NCBI GenBank assembly: GCA_951813325.1
Contig: OX638350.1
Span: 2,213,954-2,277,953 of the forward strand
DNA from: an uncultured Acidimicrobiales bacterium
Lineage (GTDB): Bacteria; Actinomycetota; Acidimicrobiia; Acidimicrobiales; Bin134
Direction of reading: 5' to 3'
DNA: 64,000 nucleotides
Part shown: positions 16,583 to 28,536 of the stretch, one piece after another
How the letters are laid out: each line of letters starts with the position of its first letter
Position numbering within the stretch: the first letter of the stretch is position 1
Translations under genes and position numbers: made by a program
Notes under the pieces: model-generated
Told to the model about the DNA's origin: nothing
What the model saw: only the letters and a program-made list of their open reading frames with translations
Databases searched by the model: none

Positions 16583-18281
16583 TGGGATCCACGTCGATGC
16601 GGAGGCGGCCGGGGGGGCGCTCGACGGCGGCTAGGGCGGCGCAGAGGGTTTTGTAGTCGGGGGCCCGCAGGAAGAACTGGCCGCCGGGGTCGGGGGCGAT
16701 GCGGACGCCCAGGGGGGTGCCGAGGCGCGCCATGAACTCCCCGGCGACGGGGCCGGACACGACCGCCATGGCGCCATAGGGGGGCAGGCCCAGCTCTTGG
16801 CGGCGATCTCGCTCGGAACGGGCCAGAAGCGCCGGGTCGGCCCGGAGCGCGGCCATCACCGCGGGGTCGTCGGGAAGGCGGGTCTGAAGCAGGATGCGCC
16901 CGCCGGTGGTGCGGGGGCCGGTGATCCGGGCGGCCCGGGCAATGAGGGCCAGGGCTTGCTCGCGGGCCCGGAATCGGGGGGCCAGCAGCTCCTGGTCGAA
17001 CTCCAAGAAGGCAACCACGTCAAAAGGGCGGCCCAGGTGCAGCACTGCTTCGGTGCCGACCACGACTCTGGCAGTGGCCGGGCCCACATGGCCGCTTCCG
17101 GTGACCTCGGCCACCGGGGTCCGGATCAGCGCCTCAATCTCTTCGCGGACCCGTTTGATCCCGGCCCGCAGGTTTCGCATCCCGGTGCTGCCGCAGTCGG
17201 CGCACACCAGCGGGCGGGTGTGGTCTCGGGCCCGGCACTGCAATCGCCCGTCGTCGCCCTGGCGCATGGATGATCCGCACTCGGTGCAGACAGCCAGCTC
17301 GCCGCACACCCGGCAGGCCAGCAAGAGGGAGCGTCCCAGGCGGTTCAACACACACGCCACCCTTCCGCCCTCGCGCAGCGCCCGCACCAGCGCCGGAGAA
17401 TAGAGTCCGGCCCGTGCTGGATCCTCGCTCCGGCGGTCCACCACATCCACCTGAGGCCAGCCGTCGCGTTCTATCCCCCGCGAGGGACGGAGTACCGGGC
17501 GGGACCGCAGTGCTTCCAAGCTGGGCACCGGTGACAGCAGCACACAGGGCACGCCCGCTCGACGGGCTCGCTCGATGGCCACATCCCGGCCGCTCCACGT
17601 GGGTGAGGACTCCGAGCGGTACGACTCGTCGTGCTCATCGATCACCAATACCGCGGCCAACTCAGGGGCCGGAGCCCACACCGCCGACAGGGTGCCCACC
17701 ACGGTGGCGCCCGCGAGAGCTGCGGCCCAACCGTCCGGATAGCGGGCTGCCCACACTCCATTCCTTCCCAACCGCCTGGTCAGCTCATCAGCCCGGTCAT
17801 GGTCAGGCACCAGGATCAGCGCCTGGCCTCGGGCGGCCGCGGCGATGGCTACGGGCAGCGCGTCGTCTGAAGGCCCGAGGCGCAGGGTGCAGCCCTCATC
17901 ATCGAACAATTCGGCATGGTCCCCCGAGGGCACCAGCCGAGTGCCCTGGGGCCGGGGAAGGGCAGCCACCATTCGAGGAGGCGAGGCGGTCCGCAGGAAG
18001 TGGACCCGCCGACCGGCCCAGCGCCAAGCGGCCCATTCGCTCAGTTCGATGAGCTCGCGGCCAGGTCCCAGGCTGCTCAGCTTGGCCAGCGGCGCGAGCT
18101 CCACCCCTTCTGGGGGCTCCACGCCCATTGCAGTGATCCAGCCGCCCACCCTTCGACCATGAAGCACCACCCGGACCATCGCCCCTACGCCGAAACGGGG
18201 GTCGTCGACCCAGCGCTCAGGAACCGTGTAGGTGAACTCGCGGTCTATTGCGACAACGTCGGGAAGAACCCGGACGTGCAA
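16569..18281 (-). CDS. priA: Probable replication restart protein PriA, helicase-deficient actinobacterial type
   Basis: 570 residues from a TTG directly after the metK stop. The N-terminal 3'-DNA-binding domain (IDREFTYTVPERW), the paired zinc-binding cysteine motifs (ACRVCGELAVCTECGSSM, LVCADCGSTG) and the C-terminal domain are clear. The Walker A of true PriA helicases (GxTGSGKTE) is missing; the DEAH-like box reads VIDEHDESY. Loss of the helicase motifs is known for actinobacterial PriA. It probably acts as a structural restart or assembly factor. Confidence 0.9.
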   Translation of the reverse strand: MHVRVLPDVVAIDREFTYTVPERWVDDPRFGVGAMVRVVLHGRRVGGWITAMGVEPPEGVELAPLAKLSSLGPGRELIELSEWAAWRWAGRRVHFLRTASPPRMVAALPRPQGTRLVPSGDHAELFDDEGCTLRLGPSDDALPVAIAAAARGQALILVPDHDRADELTRRLGRNGVWAARYPDGWAAALAGATVVGTLSAVWAPAPELAAVLVIDEHDESYRSESSPTWSGRDVAIERARRAGVPCVLLSPVPSLEALRSRPVLRPSRGIERDGWPQVDVVDRRSEDPARAGLYSPALVRALREGGRVACVLNRLGRSLLLACRVCGELAVCTECGSSMRQGDDGRLQCRARDHTRPLVCADCGSTGMRNLRAGIKRVREEIEALIRTPVAEVTGSGHVGPATARVVVGTEAVLHLGRPFDVVAFLEFDQELLAPRFRAREQALALIARAARITGPRTTGGRILLQTRLPDDPAVMAALRADPALLARSERDRRQELGLPPYGAMAVVSGPVAGEFMARLGTPLGVRIAPDPGGQFFLRAPDYKTLCAALAAVERPPGRLRIDVDPIRAI

Positions 18282-19460
18282 CTACGACAGGCCCAGTGCT
18301 GAGCGGAGGTCGTCCACTCGATCAGTGCGCTCCCAGGTGAACGTGCTCTCGGGACTGCGTCCGAAGTGGCCGTAGGCGGCCGTTCTCCGGTAGATCGGCC
18401 GCAGCAGCTCCAAATCCCGGATGATGGCCGCGGGCCGCAGATCGAAGAGCTCGGTTACCTGGTGGCCGATCTTGGCCGGGTCCACGGTCTCGGTGCCGAA
18501 GGTCTCCACCATCACCGACACCGGCCGGGCGATGCCAATGGCATAGGACACCTGCACCTCGCAGCGGGAGGCAGCACCGGAGGCCACCACGTTCTTGGCC
18601 ACCCAGCGAGCCGCATACGCCGCCGAGCGGTCGACCTTGCTGGGATCCTTGCCCGAGAAGGCACCCCCGCCGTGGCGGGCCATGCCACCGTAGGTGTCCA
18701 CGATGATCTTGCGCCCGGTCAGCCCGGCATCGGCCACCGGGCCACCCCTCACGAACCGGCCGGTGGGGTTGACCAGCACCTCGTAGTTGTCATCGCGAAA
18801 GTTCTCGGGAACCACCGGGTCGATGACCTGCTCTTTGAGATCGTCTTTCATCTCATTGAGGTCGGTGCCGTCGCGGTGGTGCGCCGACATCAGCACGGTG
18901 CTCAGGCCCACCGCCCTGGTCCCCTCGTACTCGAACGTCACCTGGCTCTTGCCGTCAGGCCTCAGATAGGGCACCACGCCAGCTCGACGGACTTCGGTCA
19001 GGCGCTCCACCATCCGGTGGGCGATGTGGATGGGCAGCGGCATCAGCTCGGGGGTCTCGTTGCAGGCGAACCCGAACATCATCCCCTGGTCGCCGGCGCC
19101 CTGCTCCAGCGGATCAAGCCTGTCCACCCCCTGGGTGATGTCGGGAGACTGGTCGTCGATGGACACCATCACCCCGCAGGTGTTCCCGTCGAAGCCGAAG
19201 TCCTCCCGGTCGTAGCCGATCCCGATTATGGTGTCGCGCACCACCCGGGGGATGTCGATATAGCCCTCGGTGGAGATCTCTCCGGCCACCACCACCAGCC
19301 CGGTGGTCACCAGGGTCTCGCAGGCCACCCGGCTGCCGATGTCCACCTCGAGCAGGGCATCGAGCACGCCGTCGGAAATCTGGTCGGCGATCTTGTCGGG
19401 ATGGCCGCCGGTAACCGACTCCGATGTGAATCGGTACCGGCTATTGGAACCTTGGCTCAT
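18282..19460 (-). CDS. metK: S-adenosylmethionine synthase
   Basis: 392 residues, the usual length. Motifs are [16 protein letters not shown] at the N-terminus, [18 protein letters not shown] and the phosphate loop [19 protein letters not shown]. It makes SAM from methionine and ATP. The ATG overlaps the coaBC stop (ATGA). Confidence 0.98.
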   Translation of the reverse strand: MSQGSNSRYRFTSESVTGGHPDKIADQISDGVLDALLEVDIGSRVACETLVTTGLVVVAGEISTEGYIDIPRVVRDTIIGIGYDREDFGFDGNTCGVMVSIDDQSPDITQGVDRLDPLEQGAGDQGMMFGFACNETPELMPLPIHIAHRMVERLTEVRRAGVVPYLRPDGKSQVTFEYEGTRAVGLSTVLMSAHHRDGTDLNEMKDDLKEQVIDPVVPENFRDDNYEVLVNPTGRFVRGGPVADAGLTGRKIIVDTYGGMARHGGGAFSGKDPSKVDRSAAYAARWVAKNVVASGAASRCEVQVSYAIGIARPVSVMVETFGTETVDPAKIGHQVTELFDLRPAAIIRDLELLRPIYRRTAAYGHFGRSPESTFTWERTDRVDDLRSALGLS

Positions 19461-20695
19461 TGCTTCTCCTGAGTATCGGCTCGGCTGGTTCGATCGGCGA
19501 CCACCAAGTCGAGAACGGCCTGGGCCACCTGGCGCTTGGATCGCAGCCCGACAGGGTGGACCCGGCCATCGGAAGCTAGCACCAGCACCTGGTTGGTGTC
19601 GTAGGCAAAACCAGCGCTTTCCGCGGTCACGTCGTTGGCCACGATGTAGTCGGCGCCCTTGCCGCTCAGCTTGGCGGCGGCATTGCCCGCCACATCGCAG
19701 GTTTCGGCGGCAAACCCCACCAAGGTTTGTCCCTCCGGCTTGGACGCTCCCAAAGAGGCCAAGACGTCGGGGGTGGGCTCCAGCTCGATGGCGGGGACCC
19801 CGTCGCGTTTTTTGAGCTTCACTCCGGCAGGATCGACCGGGCGGAAATCAGCCACCGCCGCCGCCATGATCACCACATCGGCCTCCTTGGCGGCCATCGC
19901 GGTGGCCGAGGCCATCTCCTCTGCGGTGTCGACCTTCACCACGGTGGCGTCTGGAGGGTGGGGCCGCTCCACGGTGGAGACGATGGTCACCCTGGCTCCC
20001 CGATGGACGGCTTCTTCGGCGAATGCATAGCCCTGCTTGCCGGAGGACCGGTTGCCGATGTAGCGCACCGGATCGATCGGCTCCCGGGTTCCGCCGGCGG
20101 TGACCACCACCGACAGCCCCGTCATGTCCATAGGCTGACCCTCGGCTCCTGCCTCAGAGAGAACTCGGCCCACCGCAGCCACGATGTCGGCCGGAGGGCT
20201 GAGGCGTCCGGCGCCCTCATCGCCCCCCGCCAATCGGCCCGACTCCGGCCCCACGATGTGGACGCCCCGCTCGGCCAGGATGGCGATGTTGTCGATGACC
20301 GCTGGGTGCTCCCACATCTCGGTGTGCATAGCCGGGCAGACCACCACCGGGGCCCGGGTGGCGATGAGGGTGGCGGTCAACAGGTCGGAGCTGATCCCGG
20401 CGGCATAGGCGCCGATCAACCGGGCAGTGGCCGGGGCGACCAGAACGCAGTCGGCGGTTTGGCCCAGAGTGGTGTGGGGAATGGGATCATCTTCGTCGAA
20501 CAAGCTCATTTGAACCCGTTCAGAGGCCAGCGCATCGAAGGTGGCGCGGCCCACAAAGCGGGTGGCGCTCTTGGTGAGCACCGGGATGACGTGGGCACCG
20601 GCGTCCATCAGCCGACGGCAGATCTCCACCGCCTTGTACGCCGCGATCCCCCCGCTCACACCGAGCACGATCTTCTTGTCGGCAACCGAAATCAT
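19457..20695 (-). CDS. coaBC: Bifunctional phosphopantothenoylcysteine decarboxylase/synthetase
   Basis: 412 residues. The N-terminal CoaC flavoprotein domain ([19 protein letters not shown], active-site [11 protein letters not shown]) is followed from ~190 by the CoaB synthetase domain ([23 protein letters not shown]). It performs two consecutive steps in coenzyme A synthesis. Gene order rpoZ-coaBC-metK-priA is conserved in actinobacteria. A 14-codon mini-ORF resembling its own 5' end precedes it. Confidence 0.96.
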   Translation of the reverse strand: MISVADKKIVLGVSGGIAAYKAVEICRRLMDAGAHVIPVLTKSATRFVGRATFDALASERVQMSLFDEDDPIPHTTLGQTADCVLVAPATARLIGAYAAGISSDLLTATLIATRAPVVVCPAMHTEMWEHPAVIDNIAILAERGVHIVGPESGRLAGGDEGAGRLSPPADIVAAVGRVLSEAGAEGQPMDMTGLSVVVTAGGTREPIDPVRYIGNRSSGKQGYAFAEEAVHRGARVTIVSTVERPHPPDATVVKVDTAEEMASATAMAAKEADVVIMAAAVADFRPVDPAGVKLKKRDGVPAIELEPTPDVLASLGASKPEGQTLVGFAAETCDVAGNAAAKLSGKGADYIVANDVTAESAGFAYDTNQVLVLASDGRVHPVGLRSKRQVAQAVLDLVVADRTSRADTQEKQ

Positions 20696-20736
20696 GAGCC
20701 TGCGAGACCGATGCCCTTGCCAACGACCGAAGTCAT
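20692..20736 (-). other. Bridging mini-ORF before coaBC, degenerate copy of the coaBC start
   Basis: The peptide would be [14 protein letters not shown]; coaBC begins [15 protein letters not shown]. The two ATGs are 41 nt apart, and their first ~36 nt align with substitutions only. The mini-ORF stop overlaps the coaBC ATG (ATGA). It starts 7 nt after the rpoZ stop. Confidence 0.45.
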
Positions 20737-20743
20737 GGTTTTG

Positions 20744-21109
20744 TCAGGACGCAGAGTCCAGATCAGTGTCGCCTAGACCGGCATCGTCTAGATCGGCATC
20801 GTCCAGATTGGCATCGCCGGTGGGGATCATGGAGTCGGGCAAAACAGCCTCTTCGGTGGCCTCCGGGGGATCGGTGGCGATGATCTTGTCTACCGCGATC
20901 TCCTCGAAGGCTATGGATAGAGGCTTGCGGGACATGGTCAGCACCTGGGGTGGAACCATCGCTCCCAAGCCCTCGCCGAGTTGGCCGAAGTAGGAGTTGA
21001 TCTGGCAGGCGCGAAGCGCTCCGAGCGTTACCAACCGGAACTTGGAGTCGGTGCGGCCCAAGAGCTCTTCAATAGTCGGATACATCATGGTTTCGTGCTG
21101 TTCAGTCAT
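20744..21109 (-). CDS. rpoZ: DNA-directed RNA polymerase omega subunit
   Basis: 121 residues from the ATG at 21109, which has a GAAGAAGG Shine-Dalgarno upstream. The omega core is MMYPTIEELLGRTDSKFRLV and LTMSRKPLSIAFEEIAVDKI. The C-terminus is an acidic tail of four tandem pentapeptides of the type DAxLD (DNA 20756-20815), probably a slippage-generated, unstructured extension. Omega promotes assembly of the beta' subunit. Confidence 0.92.
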   Translation of the reverse strand: MTEQHETMMYPTIEELLGRTDSKFRLVTLGALRACQINSYFGQLGEGLGAMVPPQVLTMSRKPLSIAFEEIAVDKIIATDPPEATEEAVLPDSMIPTGDANLDDADLDDAGLGDTDLDSAS

Positions 21110-21175
21110 CAGTTCGGCCTTCTTCCAACGAGCAGCCCTCTGCACACAGGTACTTGCGAGAGCGGCTAAATGATA

Positions 21176-21736
21176 TCAAATGGGACTGACAAAACCGTCA
21201 TTGCCAGATCGCTCCTGGCGAGCTTCGTCGATAAGAGAAGCGATCGCCGCCACTGTCTCTTCCAGAGCGTCGTTCACCACGTGGATGGCGTTGAGCTCAT
21301 AGGCCAAAATCCGCTCGGAGTCGGCCAGAGCCAGCCGTTTGGCGATGTGACTCTCAGGATCCCCCCGGCCCCGCAGGCGGGATTCCTGCTCCTCAGGCGA
21401 AGGCGCCTCGACGAAAATGCACAGGGCTTCGGGGCGGCTCTCTCGCACTTGGGCCGCTCCCTGAACATCGATTTCCAATAGGACGTCGAAGCCGGCAGGC
21501 GGATCGGGTTGCGGCGTTCCGTAGAGGTTGCCGGCGATCTCGGCCCATTCCACGAATCCGCCGTCAGCGGCTTGCTTGCGGAACTCGAGCTCTGTGGCAA
21601 ACACATAGGCGGCTTCTGGCTCGCCAGGGCGACGAACGCGGGTGGTCCACGAGCGACTGAGCCACAATGTGGGGTCAGCCGCCACGAGGGCAGCCGCGAT
21701 TGTGCCTTTGCCGACCCCGCCGGGGCCGGACAGCAC
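21176..21736 (-). CDS. gmk: Guanylate kinase (start uncertain)
   Basis: 186 residues from the GTG at 21736. The P-loop is SGPGGVGKGT. The GMP-binding region TTRVRRPGEPEAAYVF and LEIDVQGAAQV are typical. GTG 21736 would cut beta-strand 1: the frame continues upstream as ARALRRLDRPLIIVLSG with no ATG/GTG/TTG before a stop near 21818. The true start may therefore be a CTG (21745 or 21766) or ATT codon inside mihF, giving overlapping genes. It converts GMP to GDP. Confidence 0.92.
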   Translation of the reverse strand: MLSGPGGVGKGTIAAALVAADPTLWLSRSWTTRVRRPGEPEAAYVFATELEFRKQAADGGFVEWAEIAGNLYGTPQPDPPAGFDVLLEIDVQGAAQVRESRPEALCIFVEAPSPEEQESRLRGRGDPESHIAKRLALADSERILAYELNAIHVVNDALEETVAAIASLIDEARQERSGNDGFVSPI

Positions 21737-21753
21737 AATTATCAGTGGTCTAT

Positions 21754-22071
21754 CTAGTCGCCGCAGCGCGCGAGCAATGAGGCTCGTTGCTGGTCGCCCA
21801 GCCCGCGAATGCGACGGCTATCGGCAATGCCGATCTCGTCCATCATCTTGCGGGCCCGGACCTTGCCCATGCCTGGAAGAGACTCCAAGACGGCGAGCAC
21901 TTTGGTGCCGGCGACCACTTCGTCGGTTTCCGCTTGTTCCAGCAGGTCGGAGAGCGAAATCGACCTCATCTTGAGCTTGGCCTTGACTTCGGCACGCTTG
22001 CGACGCACTTCGCCAGCCTTGGCCAGCGCCGCTTGGCGCTGCTCTGCTGTCAGTTGTGGGGGTCCTGCCAT
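21754..22071 (-). CDS. mihF: Integration host factor, actinobacterial type
   Basis: 105 residues. It contains the helix-two-turn-helix segment VVAGTKVLAVLESLPGMGKV followed by RARKMMDEIGIADSRRIRGL, characteristic of mIHF, the nucleoid-associated protein found only in actinobacteria and unrelated to proteobacterial IHF. The start lies 6 nt after a TACAAT hexamer, consistent with a leaderless promoter of its own within the pyr-gmk cluster. Confidence 0.95.
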   Translation of the reverse strand: MAGPPQLTAEQRQAALAKAGEVRRKRAEVKAKLKMRSISLSDLLEQAETDEVVAGTKVLAVLESLPGMGKVRARKMMDEIGIADSRRIRGLGDQQRASLLARCGD

Positions 22072-22077
22072 TACACC

Positions 22078-22083
22078 ATTGTA
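22078..22083 (-). promoter_or_regulatory. Probable -10 box for leaderless mihF mRNA
   Basis: TACAAT on the minus strand, 6 nt before the mihF ATG at 22071. The 74-nt pyrF-mihF gap has no Shine-Dalgarno and no bridging mini-ORF, so an internal promoter is plausible. No clear -35 was found. Confidence 0.5.
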
Positions 22084-22145
22084 GTTTACACTTCAAGTCT
22101 TGTGGGGGATTTTGTGCAATCCCTGATGTATGGGGCTCGTGTTGG

Positions 22146-22880
22146 CTAGAGATCGCTGATGCTGGCAGCGATCAGCCGAGCCCTGTCAGCCATGTTGGCC
22201 AGGCCATTCTCCAGCTGTGGCGACTCGGCAGACAGCGCTTGCACGTCGGCGGTCACCGTTCGGCCGACGACCAATATGGATGCTCCCGCCGCGATGGCTG
22301 CCTCGGGTGTGGCCACTGAGGCCTGATCGTTGTGACTTGAGCCTGGCATGCGGATACCGGGGACCACGCGGGCCAACTCGGGGGCGACCTTTTTCACCAC
22401 TTCGATATCAGCCGCCGAGCAGATAACCCCACCGCAGCCGGCTTCAAGGGCCAACTCCACTCGCTGCTCGAGCACGCTTCGGGACCGGTCCCGATCGCTG
22501 GTCAAAATCGTCACGCCCAAAACCTGGGCCACCCCGCCACTGCCCTCGGCCAAACCTTCTACCCCGGCCCGCAGCATGTCGGCCCCCCCAAAGGTGTGGA
22601 TAGTCAGCCAGCGGGCCCCAGTTCGGCCCATTTGGGCAGCCGCCCTCCCTACTTGGGTGGGGATATCAATGAACTTGAGGTCGGCGAACACCTCAAAGCC
22701 CCGGTCGGTCATGGCCCTGACCGCCGCGGGACCAGCGGCGGCAAACAGCTCGAGGCCCACCTTGGCCACCCCCATCCAAGGAGCGACGGCATCGGCCATC
22801 GAGCAGGCAAAGTCCAGATCATCCACGTCCAAGACGATGGCCAACCGGGGTTCGGGCCTTGCGGGCTCGGTCTCACTCAT
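22146..22880 (-). CDS. pyrF: Orotidine 5'-phosphate decarboxylase
   Basis: 244 residues from the ATG at 22880, which overlaps the pyrD stop (ATGAGTGA). The catalytic FADLKFIDIPTQV, the substrate loop RWLTIHTFGG and the late VPGIRMPGS region identify it. It performs the last step of UMP synthesis, closing the pyr operon. Confidence 0.96.
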   Translation of the reverse strand: MSETEPARPEPRLAIVLDVDDLDFACSMADAVAPWMGVAKVGLELFAAAGPAAVRAMTDRGFEVFADLKFIDIPTQVGRAAAQMGRTGARWLTIHTFGGADMLRAGVEGLAEGSGGVAQVLGVTILTSDRDRSRSVLEQRVELALEAGCGGVICSAADIEVVKKVAPELARVVPGIRMPGSSHNDQASVATPEAAIAAGASILVVGRTVTADVQALSAESPQLENGLANMADRARLIAASISDL

Positions 22881-23814
22881 GGGCTGCTCCAATCAACTCG
22901 TCGACACAACTGACACCGCGGGCAGCACACCAGCGGGCCAATTCCCGCAGGACATTGGCCGGGGCCCGGGGATCGGCGAACGTCGCAGTTCCCACCTGCA
23001 CGGCACTGGCCCCGGCCAGGATCATCTCCACGGCATCGGCGCCGGAGGCGATCCCGCCCACTCCGATGATGGGCACGTCGGGCAGGGCGGCGTGCACGTC
23101 GTAGACCGCTCTCACCGCCACCGGGCCCATAGCCCGGCCCGACACCCCTCCCCCGCCGCCGCCCAGCAGCGGCTGGCGGGCCTCGACGTCTATGACCATG
23201 CCCAACAGGGTGTTGATCAGGGTGAGGGCGCCGGCGCCCCCCTCAACCGCAGCGGCGGCAACATCGATGAGGTCACCGGTGGCGCTGAGCTTGGCCCACC
23301 GGGGAAGGCCACAGCTTGCGGTGGCGGCCAGCGCGGCTTCGGTCATTGCCGCGGAATGGGAGAACATGCGGCCCCGGTCTTCCCGATTGGGACACGAGAC
23401 GTTGACCTCAACCGCGACCACGGCGCTCCGGGCTTGGCTGTCGGCTGCGGCCAGAAGGTCGGCCGCAGCGGCGTAGTCGTCCACGGTGCGCCCCCAGATC
23501 GAAACCACCACCCGGGCGCCGGCTGCGGTGAGCACCGGAAGCTCCTCGGCCAGCCAGCGGGGCAGGCCCGGGCCTTGCAAACCCACGCTGTTGATCATCC
23601 CTGCGGAAACGGGATGGACTCGAGGCGGGGGGTTGCCGGGCCACTCGTAGGGCGCCAGCGACTTGACCACCACTGCTCCCAGTTTGGAATAGTCCAGATA
23701 GCGGGCCAACTCGGCGCCGTGGCCCACTGTGCCTGATGCAGTCATAATCGGATTGGGCAAACGCACCGAGCCAATGGCGGTGTCCATCTCCGGTTCCTGG
23801 CCGCCGCGCGTCAT
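22873..23814 (-). CDS. pyrD: Dihydroorotate dehydrogenase, class 1-type
   Basis: 313 residues. NPIMTASGTVGHGAELARYL, the active-site VNVSCPNREDRG with catalytic Cys, and the FMN loop GVGGIASGADAVEMILAGA place it in class 1 (1B-like, NAD-linked in species with PyrK). No pyrK electron-transfer subunit follows, so its electron acceptor is open. The first ten codons (MTRGGQEPEM) are part of a 40-bp unit repeated three more times upstream. Confidence 0.93.
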   Translation of the reverse strand: MTRGGQEPEMDTAIGSVRLPNPIMTASGTVGHGAELARYLDYSKLGAVVVKSLAPYEWPGNPPPRVHPVSAGMINSVGLQGPGLPRWLAEELPVLTAAGARVVVSIWGRTVDDYAAAADLLAAADSQARSAVVAVEVNVSCPNREDRGRMFSHSAAMTEAALAATASCGLPRWAKLSATGDLIDVAAAAVEGGAGALTLINTLLGMVIDVEARQPLLGGGGGGVSGRAMGPVAVRAVYDVHAALPDVPIIGVGGIASGADAVEMILAGASAVQVGTATFADPRAPANVLRELARWCAARGVSCVDELIGAAHE

Positions 23815-23931
23815 GGGCTCACTCCATCTCCGGTTCCTGGCCGCCGCGCGTCATGGGCTCACTCCATCTCCGGTTCCTGGCCGCCGCGCGTCATGGGCTC
23901 ACTCCATCTCCGGTTCCTGGCCGCGGGCCAC
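23782..23931 (-). repeat. 40-bp tandem repeat of the carB-pyrD junction encoding three mini-ORFs
   Basis: The unit is repeated at 23781-23820, 23821-23860 and 23861-23900, with a 24-bp partial copy to 23924; copies are identical apart from the outer edges. Each unit carries a start codon, ten codons, TGA, then GCCC and the next ATG. The mini-ORFs are 23931-23899 (GTG; ARGQEPEME tail), 23894-23859 and 23854-23819 (both MTRGGQEPEME). pyrD itself begins at the fourth start, 23814. Each unit also repeats a GGAG element about 8 nt before the ATG. Confidence 0.9.
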
Positions 23932-23938
23932 TAGCGCC

Positions 23939-27268
<3,330 letters not shown>

Positions 27269-27277
<9 letters not shown>

Positions 27278-27399
27278 GATGACCCCACTTCACATCTACC
27301 CGCCACGCGGCGGCGCGAAAGCCAATTCGCCTAGGCATGATGGCCCCACTTCACATCTACCCGCCACGCAGCGACGCGAAAGCCGAAACGCTTAGGCAA
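27269..27399 (-). repeat. 61-bp tandem duplication of the carA-carB junction with two mini-ORFs
   Basis: Units 27269-27329 and 27330-27390 (about 85% identical) plus a partial third copy at 27391-27398. On the minus strand each unit gives a 22-codon ORF: 27399-27331 starts TTG-CCT-AAG and encodes MPKRFGFR...; 27338-27270 starts ATG-CCT-AGG and encodes MPRRIGFR.... Both end like CarA (A then stop) and start like CarB (MPKR). Each stop overlaps the following start by 8 nt, and the last overlaps the carB GTG. Confidence 0.85.
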
Positions 27400-28489
27400 C
27401 TGGGCCGCCCATGAGCTCGTCGAAGAGCCGGAAGAGATAGCGGGAGTCATGGGGGCCAGGTCCCGCTTCAGGGTGGTATTGCACGCTGAACGCGGGGAGG
27501 TCGCGGCAGCGCAGGCCCTCCACGGTGTGGTCGTTGAGGTTGATGTGGGTGATGTCGGCGCCGGGAATGGAGCTGTCGGCCACGCAGAAGTTGTGGTTCT
27601 GGCTGGTGATCTCCACCGCGCCGGTAGCCAGGTTGCGCACCGGGTGATTGCCGCCGTGATGGCCGAAGGGGAGCTTGTAGGTCTCCCCTCCCAACGCCGC
27701 GGCCAAGAGCTGATGGCCCAGGCAGATGCCGAAGATCGGGACCTCGCCCAACAGGGCCGAAATAGTGCCGACCGCGCCCACCACCGCCTCGGGGTCACCG
27801 GGGCCGTTGGACAAGAACACCCCGTCGGGCCGTCGGGCCAAAATGTCACCGGCAGAGGTACCGGCCGGCACCACGTCCACTTCGGCCATGGTCCGGAGGT
27901 GGCTGATGATGGTGGCCTTCAGCCCAAAATCGAGGGCCACCACCCGGTGGGGCGATTGACCGTCGTGGCGGGTGGTGGAGAAATGCTCAAGCTCAGGTCG
28001 GGTCACGGCAGCCACCAGGTCAATTCCGTCGGTGCCGGGCTCGGCGCTGGCAGCGGCCCGCAGGTCGGACTCGGCCGCGGTGCCGAAAGCGCCGGGCATG
28101 GCGCCGGCATCGCGGATGTGGCTGGTGAGCCGCCGGGTGTCCACCCCGGCCAGGCCGGCGATGCCCTGTTCGACCAGAAAAGCCTCCAAATCTCCGGTGG
28201 CGCGCCAGTTGGAGCGGCGGCGGGCCATCTCTCTCACGATCACCCCCCGGCAGAACGGGCGGCGGCTCTCGTGGTCGGCCGGGGTGACGCCGTAGTTGCC
28301 GATATGGGGATAAGTGAAGGTGATGACCTGCCCGGCGTAGGACGGATCGGTGATCACCTCTTGATAGCCGGTGAGCACGGTGTTGAACACCACCTCGCCG
28401 GAGGTGACCCCACCGGGCGGCTCCGCGCCGATGGCCTCCCCCTCGAACACCTCGCCGTCGCTGAGCACCAACGCTGCGGGGCGGATCAT
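27392..28489 (-). CDS. carA: Carbamoyl-phosphate synthase small chain (glutaminase)
   Basis: 365 residues from the ATG at 28489. The N-terminal CPSase_sm domain (VLTGYQEVITDPSYAGQ) is followed by a class I amidotransferase with nucleophile FGICLGHQLLAAALGG and catalytic His in SVQYHPEAGPGPHDS. It supplies ammonia to CarB. The ATG overlaps the stop of a bridging mini-ORF from pyrC. Confidence 0.96.
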   Translation of the reverse strand: MIRPAALVLSDGEVFEGEAIGAEPPGGVTSGEVVFNTVLTGYQEVITDPSYAGQVITFTYPHIGNYGVTPADHESRRPFCRGVIVREMARRRSNWRATGDLEAFLVEQGIAGLAGVDTRRLTSHIRDAGAMPGAFGTAAESDLRAAASAEPGTDGIDLVAAVTRPELEHFSTTRHDGQSPHRVVALDFGLKATIISHLRTMAEVDVVPAGTSAGDILARRPDGVFLSNGPGDPEAVVGAVGTISALLGEVPIFGICLGHQLLAAALGGETYKLPFGHHGGNHPVRNLATGAVEITSQNHNFCVADSSIPGADITHINLNDHTVEGLRCRDLPAFSVQYHPEAGPGPHDSRYLFRLFDELMGGPVA

Positions 28490-28536
28490 GGCCGCCTCTC
28501 CGTGGCAGCCACTGCTGTAGCTAGCTTGCCGTTCAT
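28486..28536 (-). other. Bridging mini-ORF pyrC-carA (degenerate 47-bp duplication)
   Basis: MNGKLATAVAATERRP, 16 codons. The ATG overlaps the pyrC stop (ATGA) and its TGA overlaps the carA ATG (ATGA). The last codons copy the pyrC end: GAGAGGCGGCCATGA against GAGATGCGGCCATGA, 47 nt apart, so it appears to be an old duplication of the stop/start region. Confidence 0.5.

Noticed and set aside
23782-23931. Possible CRISPR-like repeats (also at 34050, 37600 and 42080)
   Set aside because: Units are contiguous without spacers and coincide with gene stop/start junctions; no cas genes are present.
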